Of a stretch of 64,000 bases of DNA, positions 8,939 to 15,801 are shown in pieces. The notes beneath the pieces were generated by a model. That model was not told the origin of the DNA. It was given only the letters and a program-made list of their open reading frames with translations, and did no database searches. A program made the position numbers and the translations under genes. The stretch comes from Chryseobacterium viscerum (GTDB lineage Bacteria > Bacteroidota > Bacteroidia > Flavobacteriales > Weeksellaceae): the NCBI RefSeq assembly GCF_002899945.2, contig NZ_PPEG02000001.1:310001-374000 (forward strand), read 5' to 3'. Numbering within the stretch: the stretch's first letter is position 1; each line of letters starts with the position of its first letter.

Positions 8939-10981
8939 ATGAAAGCTCCACAGGCAAAAAAAATAGAACAAATATTAGAAATACACGGCGATAAAAGAGT
9001 TGATAATTACTTTTGGCTGAACGAAAGGGAAAACCCCGAAGTCATCAAGTATATTGAAGAAGAAAATGCCTACGAAGAATTCATCATGAAAGATACGGAA
9101 ACTCTTCAGGAAGAGCTTTTCGAAGAGATGAAAGCCCGCTATAAAAAGGATGATGAGTCTCTTCCCTATTTCTTTAATGGTTACTGGTATATTGTACGCT
9201 ATGAAGAAGGGAAAGAATATCCTATTTTCTGCAGAAAACATAAAAGCCTAGACAACGAAGAGGAAATTGTACTTGACGTTAATATTTTAGCAGACGGTCA
9301 GGATTTCTTTGAAGTAGGAAGTCTGGCCGTAAGTCCTAATAATGAACTTGCCTCTTTTTCTTCAGACAATGTAGGAAGAAGAATTTATACACTCAACTTT
9401 AAAAGCTTAAAGACAGGGGAAATACTTCAGGATACAATTCCTAATACCACAGGAAAAGCTGTCTGGGCCAATGATAATCAACACGTTTTTTATATCAGAA
9501 AAGATAAAAGTCTTCGTGCATTTCAGGTATACAGACATCAGCTGGGAACAGACTCTTCAGAAGATGTTCTGATCTTTCATGAAAAGGATGATACTTTTGA
9601 CGTCAATGTATTCAAAACAAAATCAATGCAATATATTTTTATTGCAAGTTCAAGTACTATTTCTGATGAGCATCATTTCATCCCTTCTGACAATGTATTT
9701 GCAGAATGGAAAGTGATCCAGCCAAGAATAGACGACCTTGAATATTCTGTAGAGCATTACGAAGATGAATTCTACATTATTACCAATGCTGATGATGCTA
9801 TCAATTTCAAGATCGTAAAAACCAAGATCAACAACTGTGGTATGGAAAACTGGGTAGATGTTATCCCACACCGTGCAGAAGTTTTATTGGAAGGTTTTGA
9901 AATTTTCAAAGATTATCTGGTACTAGAGGAAAGAGAAAGAGGACTGCTTCAGATCAAAATCATTGATGAAAAGACTCAGGAATCTTATTATTTACCTTTC
10001 TCTGATCCTACCTATACTTCTTATATAGGAATCAACATGGAATTTGATACTGAGATTTTACGTTACGGTTATACCTCCCTTACACAGCCTAGCTCCACTT
10101 ATGAGTACGATATGAAGGAAAAGACCACCAAACTTCTAAAACAACAGGAAGTACTGGGTGGGCAATTTTTCCCTGAAAATTATATTTCAGAAAGAATATG
10201 GGCAGACTCTAGAGATGGAGAGACAAAAATCCCAATTTCATTAGTCTATCACAAAGACACCAAAAAATCGGCTGACACTCCACTTCTTCTATATGGATAT
10301 GGAAGTTATGGGCACACTGTAGATGCTAGTTTTTCAAATGTAAGATTATCTATCCTTGACAGAGGATTTATTTATGCTATCGCTCACATCCGTGGTGGAG
10401 AATATTTGGGAAGAGAATGGTATGAGGATGGAAAAATGTTGTTCAAGAAAAATACGTTCTTTGACTTTATAGATGCAGGAAAATATTTAATCAAAGAAAA
10501 TTATACTTCATCAAGGCATCTATATGCGATGGGAGGAAGTGCCGGAGGATTGTTGGTAGGAGCTGTAGTTAATTATGAGCCTCAGTTATTCAACGGAATT
10601 GTAGCACAGGTTCCTTTCGTGGATGTTGTGAGTACGATGCTGGATGACACTATTCCTTTGACCACCGGAGAATATGACGAATGGGGAAATCCAAATGATA
10701 AAGAATATTATCATTATATGAAAGACTACTCTCCTTATGATAATGTAGAGGCAAAAGATTATCCACATATGCTGATCACGACAGGATTCCATGATTCTCA
10801 GGTACAGTATTGGGAGCCTGCAAAATGGACTGCAAAACTGAGAGAACTAAAAACAAACGATAACATCTTAGTTTTTAAAACTGACATGAGCTCCGGGCAT
10901 GGAGGTGCCAGCGGAAGATTTGAATCATTGAAAGAAGATGCTTTAGAGTATGCGTTTTTGTTAAAAATTGATAAAAAATAG
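8939..10981 (+). CDS. Oligopeptidase B-like S9 family peptidase
   Basis: A prolyl oligopeptidase-family serine peptidase (S9A). These cytosolic enzymes cut short peptides, and oligopeptidase B members prefer sites after Lys or Arg. The 680-residue protein begins with the family motif region around DNYFWLNERENPEVI, has a central beta-propeller, and ends in an alpha/beta hydrolase domain with Ser534 in GGSAGG, Asp619 in GFHDSQV and His654 in SSGHGG. No signal peptide is present. The length is normal for the family. It stands alone, about 170 bp after hemD and its terminator. Confidence 0.93.
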   Translation: MKAPQAKKIEQILEIHGDKRVDNYFWLNERENPEVIKYIEEENAYEEFIMKDTETLQEELFEEMKARYKKDDESLPYFFNGYWYIVRYEEGKEYPIFCRKHKSLDNEEEIVLDVNILADGQDFFEVGSLAVSPNNELASFSSDNVGRRIYTLNFKSLKTGEILQDTIPNTTGKAVWANDNQHVFYIRKDKSLRAFQVYRHQLGTDSSEDVLIFHEKDDTFDVNVFKTKSMQYIFIASSSTISDEHHFIPSDNVFAEWKVIQPRIDDLEYSVEHYEDEFYIITNADDAINFKIVKTKINNCGMENWVDVIPHRAEVLLEGFEIFKDYLVLEERERGLLQIKIIDEKTQESYYLPFSDPTYTSYIGINMEFDTEILRYGYTSLTQPSSTYEYDMKEKTTKLLKQQEVLGGQFFPENYISERIWADSRDGETKIPISLVYHKDTKKSADTPLLLYGYGSYGHTVDASFSNVRLSILDRGFIYAIAHIRGGEYLGREWYEDGKMLFKKNTFFDFIDAGKYLIKENYTSSRHLYAMGGSAGGLLVGAVVNYEPQLFNGIVAQVPFVDVVSTMLDDTIPLTTGEYDEWGNPNDKEYYHYMKDYSPYDNVEAKDYPHMLITTGFHDSQVQYWEPAKWTAKLRELKTNDNILVFKTDMSSGHGGASGRFESLKEDALEYAFLLKIDKK

Positions 10982-11125
10982 CTTTCATATTATCTTCATT
11001 AATTTTCAAATACAGGGTAGATAGTAGTAGTTTTTATTTCAATTGCTATTATTTACTATTTAATAGAAAAATGCTAAAGTAGTTGCTTTATCATTTATCA
11101 ACGATCATTTATTATTTAATACGTT

Positions 11126-11464
11126 ATGAACGAGTCCGAATATTGGAAAAAAATAGAACAGTTTTTCGAAGACAACTTCCAGACTGAAAAGAACCCTCCC
11201 ATTGAAACCCTTTTATTTCTGATCGGGCTACAGGAACTGGGAAGCGGCCAGCAGAAATATACAAAAGAAGACAAAGTGAACCTGATTCACATTGCAGTCT
11301 GCAGATTACTTGAACCTTTTGGATATTATAAATTCACACACTATGAAGACGGATGGCCTCAGTTTGAGAAACTGGAAGGACTTCCGGAATTGAAGCCCAA
11401 TGAGCAGTCATTGCTTATGAAAAAGGCAATTATTCAGTATTTTCAGGAAGAAGAATTGATATAA
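11126..11464 (+). CDS. Conserved hypothetical protein
   Basis: I do not recognise a named family. The 112-residue acidic, soluble protein has no signal peptide and no membrane segment. It includes PPIETLLFLIGLQELG, HIAVCRLLEPFGYY and a DGWPQFEKLEGLPEL stretch. It looks like a real gene: codon use matches its neighbours, the start MNESEYWKKIEQFFE is plausible and a terminator follows within 10 bp. It stands alone, downstream of the S9 peptidase. Confidence 0.75.
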   Translation: MNESEYWKKIEQFFEDNFQTEKNPPIETLLFLIGLQELGSGQQKYTKEDKVNLIHIAVCRLLEPFGYYKFTHYEDGWPQFEKLEGLPELKPNEQSLLMKKAIIQYFQEEELI

Positions 11465-11467
11465 AAA

Positions 11468-11493
11468 TAAAGCTTGGATATTTCCAAGCTTTT
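11468..11493 (+). terminator. Terminator after the small unknown gene
   Basis: AGCTTGG (11471-11477) pairs with CCAAGCT (11484-11490), flanked by A and T runs so the stem extends, and T-rich sequence follows. Confidence 0.75.
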
Positions 11494-11541
11494 ATATTTT
11501 AGACTATTGAGATTAAATTTACTATTCTTAGCTTCATCATC

Positions 11542-12036
11542 TTATGATTGTAAAATTTCCTCAAGCTGATTTAAGCCCATACTAAAACCACCTTCAAATC
11601 CCATATCCAATATCTTTTTCATAACTTCCTGAGAATGGTAATGGATATTAATGGTCACTTTGGTACCCTCTTCCACTCCGGTAAAGCCGATCAGCCATTT
11701 TGACCTTGGAAAATCTTCATTGATGTTTCCTTTTTCATCGCAGAAACCGCTCATCCAGTCAAGACTTCGATGTTCTCTAATTTCTCCGTATTCAGATTGA
11801 GAATACATAGGTCCTTTTTCTCCGTTTGGACCTATCATCGTATACATCCAGGTTCCTCCTTCCCTGAAATCCTGATGTATCGTTTCACATTTCCAAGGTT
11901 TTGGGCCCCACCATTGATCCAATAATTCAGCTTTGGTAAAATAGTTCCACACCGTTGAAGGATCAGCTTTATAAATCTTCATGACATAAATACTGAGCTC
12001 TTCAAAATCTTTGTTGAAAATGATATTAGATTCCAT
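11542..12036 (-). CDS. SRPBCC/AHSA1 family protein
   Basis: A START-like fold protein of 164 residues related to the C-terminal domain of the Hsp90 activator Aha1. Family marks are the early region with FTKAELLDQWWGPKPW (34-49), WLIGFTGVEEGTKV and the C-terminal helix with GGFSMGLNQLEEIL. Bacterial members bind small hydrophobic ligands or have unknown roles. It is a single gene convergent with the 11126 gene. Ligand and role cannot be told from the sequence. Confidence 0.88.
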   Translation of the reverse strand: MESNIIFNKDFEELSIYVMKIYKADPSTVWNYFTKAELLDQWWGPKPWKCETIHQDFREGGTWMYTMIGPNGEKGPMYSQSEYGEIREHRSLDWMSGFCDEKGNINEDFPRSKWLIGFTGVEEGTKVTINIHYHSQEVMKKILDMGFEGGFSMGLNQLEEILQS

Positions 12037-12237
12037 AAATAATTATTTTTAATAAAGTTAGCATTTTATTTACTGCGTGGGACTTTTCATATGACAAGTA
12101 AAAGATAATTCATAAATAATTGTTAAAAAACACTCTTTTAAGAAAAATAAAACAATTTTTTGGCTCGTTTTTTGTTTATGTAGTCTTAAAACAATTAATT
12201 TTAACATTCATCTTTCGAAAACATATATAATTAAATA

Positions 12238-13782
12238 ATGAATAACAAATTCATCCCAATAATTTCAGTGTTTATGACAATCTCACTGATTGTCTTTGTG
12301 ACGCTCCAATTTTATTGGTTGAAAGGCTATTACGGTGTACTGGAACAGGATTTTTCAAATAAAGTGTATGCGGTTTTGGAAAGTACTTCAAAAAGTATTG
12401 AAGAAATTGAGGCAGACAAATACCTGAATCAGGATTATAAAGATTTCAGAAAAAATATTATTGCCAACAGCAAACAGCCTTCCTTAACGACCATTCAACA
12501 GGTGGAAGACTCCGGTACTCAGAGACAGATTATCTATTCCAAAAATATTATTGAAAAAACACAGCTTCCGATTTCTCAAAAAGGAGATTCTATCAAGCTG
12601 ACTACTTTATATACAGACGAAGCGGCCTACAAAATAAAAAGAGACACTACCAATCGTGAACTTCTTACCACAGACATCAATCAGGAGATTGAGACTGGAG
12701 ACTACTCCATGAAAGAGTTTGTGAAAGTATATGGAAACAACCTTCCTATCACCAAAAGAGTAGATCCTAAAACACTTGATTCAGTCATTGCTAAAGAACT
12801 TAAAATAAGAGGTATCACTGCCAAGTTCGGATATGGAGTTCTAGACCGCAGCAACAAACTGACAAGCATTGTAAATAAGGCATACAAAGAGAAAAAAGAC
12901 AGTAATATCTATAGTTTTCCTCTTTTTGCTGATAAAAAAAATACGCTATACAGTCTCGCACTGGTTTTCCCTAAAAAAGAATATTCTCTGGCGATGAACA
13001 ACTGGCCGATGCTGCTGGGAACATTCCTTTCTCTTCTTACTATTCTTGGGATTTATATTATTTCCATCAATTATATGATGAGGCAGAAAAAGCTTGCTGA
13101 AGTAAAAACAGATTTCATCAACAATATGTCCCACGAGTTTAAAACACCTCTGGCAACTATTTCTGTAGCAACAGATTCTTTGGCTAATGATAAGATTGCA
13201 ACCAATCCAGATAAAGTAAAATATTACTCGGAGCTGATCAAGCAGGAAAACTTAAGGATGAAAAAGCAGGTGGAAAACATTCTGAATATGTCTAAGCTTG
13301 AAAGAAATGAAGTAGAATTGTTTTTAAAAGAAGCCAATGTAAGAGAACTGATTAAAAAAACAACGGAATCCTTCAATCTGATTGTACAGCAAAGAAACGG
13401 AACCCTTACCCAGAAGTTCAATGCCACTCATTATATTTTTAAAATAGACGAATTCCATATCTCAAATATGCTGGTCAACCTGCTGGATAATGCCAATAAG
13501 TATTCTCCAGAAGCACCGGAAATACATGTGGAAACCAAAAATGAAGGCCACTGGTATGTCATTCAGATTTCCGACAAAGGAATGGGAATGGATACGCAAA
13601 ATAAAACCAAAATTTTCGAAAAATTCTTCAGAGAGGAAACCGGAAATATTCACAATGTAAAAGGACAGGGATTAGGACTTTCCTACGTCAAGAAAATTGT
13701 AGAACTGCACAAAGGAGAGATTATCGTAGAATCTTATAAAGGAAAAGGAAGTACGTTCACGATAAAACTACCGATGAGCTAG
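12238..13782 (+). CDS. Sensor histidine kinase
   Basis: A membrane histidine kinase of 514 residues. Two membrane helices (about 7-27 and 256-279) enclose a periplasmic sensor of about 225 residues with no family I can name. The cytoplasmic part has the phosphoacceptor His299 in NNMSHEFKTPLAT, the N box in NLLDNANKYSP, then DKGMGMD, IFEKFFR and GQGLGLSYVKKI for ATP binding. No HAMP linker is evident. The architecture resembles Bacteroides RprX. The cognate regulator follows after 168 bp, and metal-related genes lie beyond it, so metal or envelope stress sensing is possible, but that is inference. Confidence 0.93.
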   Translation: MNNKFIPIISVFMTISLIVFVTLQFYWLKGYYGVLEQDFSNKVYAVLESTSKSIEEIEADKYLNQDYKDFRKNIIANSKQPSLTTIQQVEDSGTQRQIIYSKNIIEKTQLPISQKGDSIKLTTLYTDEAAYKIKRDTTNRELLTTDINQEIETGDYSMKEFVKVYGNNLPITKRVDPKTLDSVIAKELKIRGITAKFGYGVLDRSNKLTSIVNKAYKEKKDSNIYSFPLFADKKNTLYSLALVFPKKEYSLAMNNWPMLLGTFLSLLTILGIYIISINYMMRQKKLAEVKTDFINNMSHEFKTPLATISVATDSLANDKIATNPDKVKYYSELIKQENLRMKKQVENILNMSKLERNEVELFLKEANVRELIKKTTESFNLIVQQRNGTLTQKFNATHYIFKIDEFHISNMLVNLLDNANKYSPEAPEIHVETKNEGHWYVIQISDKGMGMDTQNKTKIFEKFFREETGNIHNVKGQGLGLSYVKKIVELHKGEIIVESYKGKGSTFTIKLPMS

Positions 13783-13950
13783 AAAAGAATATCAATGATC
13801 GATGATAAACCATAAATGATAAAAGGCCGATTTCAAAATCAATTATCATTTTCCATTCATCAATTATGAAAAATTAAACCAAATATCAAAATATAGAAGA
13901 TAGAGTGAGAAAGTTCATTCTTAATTGTTAATTATTAATTATTAAAAGTT

Positions 13951-14637
13951 ATGAGCAACAGAATATTATTAGTAGAGGACGATCAGAGTTTCGGGGCGGT
14001 GCTTAAAGATTATTTGACAATCAATAATTTTGAAGTAACACTTGCCATTGATGGAGAGCAGGGACTTAAAGAATTCACGGAAAATGAATTCGACATCTGC
14101 ATATTCGACGTAATGATGCCAAAAAAAGACGGATTTTCATTGGCTGAAGATGTAAAAAAGATTGATAAAAATACCCCAATCATATTCCTTACCGCAAGAA
14201 ATATGAGAGAAGATATTTTGAAAGGCTATCAGTTGGGCGCTGATGATTATATCACCAAGCCTTTTGATACAGAGCTTCTTTTATACAAAATAAAGGCTAT
14301 TCTTCAGAGAAGTTCTACATTGGAAAATGAAGAGCAGGAGCAGTTCAAGATCAGCAATATTTTCTTTGACTCTATGTTGAGACAATTGAAAGTAGGTGAT
14401 AAAGAATACAAGCTTTCTCCTAAAGAAAATGAATTATTGAAGCTTCTTTGCATCCATAGAAATGATTTCATGCCTAGAGATCTTGCTTTAAGAAAGATCT
14501 GGAAAAAGGAAAATTACTTTACAGCAAGAAGTATGGACGTGTATATTGCAAAGCTTCGTAAATTATTAAAAGATGACGAAGGATTAGAAATTATCAACGT
14601 TCACGGAGAAGGATTCAGACTTTTGGTGAAAAATTAA
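13951..14637 (+). CDS. OmpR-family response regulator
   Basis: A 228-residue DNA-binding response regulator, probably the partner of the kinase just upstream. The receiver domain (1-120) has the acidic pair ED in LLVEDD, phosphoacceptor Asp53 in DVMMPKKDG, Thr in FLTARN and Lys in DYITKPFD. A winged-helix OmpR/PhoB domain (about 130-226) includes LSPKENELLKLL and ARSMDVYIAKLRKLL. It resembles RprY of Bacteroides. A terminator hairpin lies 24-61 bp past the stop, setting it apart from the lipoprotein gene that follows. Confidence 0.94.
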   Translation: MSNRILLVEDDQSFGAVLKDYLTINNFEVTLAIDGEQGLKEFTENEFDICIFDVMMPKKDGFSLAEDVKKIDKNTPIIFLTARNMREDILKGYQLGADDYITKPFDTELLLYKIKAILQRSSTLENEEQEQFKISNIFFDSMLRQLKVGDKEYKLSPKENELLKLLCIHRNDFMPRDLALRKIWKKENYFTARSMDVYIAKLRKLLKDDEGLEIINVHGEGFRLLVKN

Positions 14638-14660
14638 TCCGAAAATCGAATTATAAATAT

Positions 14661-14698
14661 AAAATTAGCAAAACAATTGAAAATGTTTTGCTAATTTT
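14661..14698 (+). terminator. Terminator after the response regulator
   Basis: Perfect 15-bp arms, AAAATTAGCAAAACA (14661-14675) and its complement (14684-14698), enclose an 8-base loop and end in T. The right arm contains TAATTTTG (14692-14699), a -7 box match for the next gene, so the hairpin and a promoter may overlap. Confidence 0.75.
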
Positions 14699-14709
14699 GT
14701 TTCATACCC

Positions 14710-15351
14710 ATGGATATGAAGAATACATTTATAGGTTTGATCACCGTATCACTATTAGCTGCATCTTGTAAAAAAGATGAAAAAGCAACTTATTTAAAAG
14801 AAGAAGCCAACGCTGGACAGCCCAACGTAGCTCTTAATACCACCTCAAAAACAGCCCTGATGGACCAGGCAGGCATTCAATCTACCCCCGCTCCGGCTCC
14901 AATGGCTACTGCACCTGGTATGAATCCTCCACATGGACAACCCGGACACCGATGCGATATTCAGGTGGGACAGCCCTTGAATAGTGCTCCTGCAGCCACT
15001 CCTGCGCCACAAAATATAAACACAGGCGGAAATAAGGTCATCCAGATTGATCCTAATGCAATGTCACCAGGAAAAGTCGCAATTGATAACTCCGGAAAAC
15101 AAGTAAAGACAGCTCCAGGAATGAATCCTCCACACGGGCAGCCGGGACACCGATGTGATATTGCGGTAGGACAGCCATTAAGCAGTAAACCGGCTCCAGC
15201 CGCTCAGCCAGCTCAAAATGTAATACAGACAACTCCAGCTCCGGCACCCGCTGCACAAAACCTCGCTATGGGCGAAAAACCGAAATTAAACCCAGCACAT
15301 GGAGCACCATGGCACAGCTGTTCTCTAAAAGTTGGTGATCCTTTGCCATAA
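14710..15351 (+). CDS. Lipoprotein with three PGHRCDI-type repeats
   Basis: No named family recognised. The product is a 213-residue lipoprotein: signal MKNTFIGLITVSLLAASC with Cys20 lipidated. KKDE follows the Cys and resembles the K-(D/E) surface-export signals described for flavobacterial lipoproteins. The mature part is Ala/Pro/Gln-rich low-complexity linker carrying three copies of a motif: MNPPHGQPGHRCDI at 71-84, again at 138-151, and a divergent C-terminal copy LNPAHGAPWHSCSL at 193-206. Each copy has two His and one Cys and ends in VGQPL or VGDPL. Metal binding is a reasonable inference given the neighbours. ATG at 14710 or 14716 could be the start. Confidence 0.8.
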   Translation: MDMKNTFIGLITVSLLAASCKKDEKATYLKEEANAGQPNVALNTTSKTALMDQAGIQSTPAPAPMATAPGMNPPHGQPGHRCDIQVGQPLNSAPAATPAPQNINTGGNKVIQIDPNAMSPGKVAIDNSGKQVKTAPGMNPPHGQPGHRCDIAVGQPLSSKPAPAAQPAQNVIQTTPAPAPAAQNLAMGEKPKLNPAHGAPWHSCSLKVGDPLP

Positions 15352-15365
15352 ATTTTGTATTTTTG
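15332..15365 (+). promoter_or_regulatory. Promoter of the Cys-rich gene
   Basis: TTG at 15332-15334, a 23-base spacer and TATTTTTG at 15358-15365 fit the flavobacterial consensus. It overlaps the end of the lipoprotein gene, and the ATG at 15371 follows so closely that the message would be nearly leaderless. Confidence 0.5.
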
Positions 15366-15370
15366 CAGAA

Positions 15371-15733
15371 ATGAAGCTGTTTCACATACTTGCAATCGTG
15401 TTTTGCTTGGGAGTTTTTTTAATTCCCAAGGATAACTTCTATGCGCAAGGGATGCAGGAAACATGCTGTAAAGCAGAATCTTCGAAAAAAAGTGACTGCT
15501 GCAAAAATCATTCTTCAAAAGAAGGAAGTAAGGACGACAAAACAAAATCATGTAATGACGACTGCTGTTCATCATGTATTGCCTGCTATACCTTTATTGA
15601 AACTCCTTTCTCAAAAAACTTACGTCTGGAACTGTCTTATTACAAAGCGAATAAGAATCCTCAGTTTCAATATTCAGATCCTTATCTTTCAGATAGTTTA
15701 AAGGAAATCTGGCAGCCGCCCAAGATAGGTTAA
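15371..15733 (+). CDS. Cys-rich exported protein (HYC_CC_PP-like)
   Basis: A 120-residue secreted protein. I start it at ATG 15371 because this gives a clean signal peptide (MKLFHILAIVFCLGVFLIP...YAQ); the longer reading from 15332 overlaps the previous gene. The mature part is rich in Cys pairs (ETCCKAE, SDCCKNH, NDDCCSSCIACYTF) and ends with WQPPKIG. The Cys pairs and terminal Pro-Pro recall the small HYC_CC_PP family found beside TonB receptors in Bacteroidota; I am only moderately sure of that name. The Cys clusters and location suggest metal binding. It is 68 bp upstream of the HMA-receptor gene. Confidence 0.72.
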   Translation: MKLFHILAIVFCLGVFLIPKDNFYAQGMQETCCKAESSKKSDCCKNHSSKEGSKDDKTKSCNDDCCSSCIACYTFIETPFSKNLRLELSYYKANKNPQFQYSDPYLSDSLKEIWQPPKIG

Positions 15734-15801
15734 TTAAAATATCGCGCGTTCATTATACTACTTAATGGACTGTTTTTTAATTAATTTAAACTTTAAACAA
15801 A

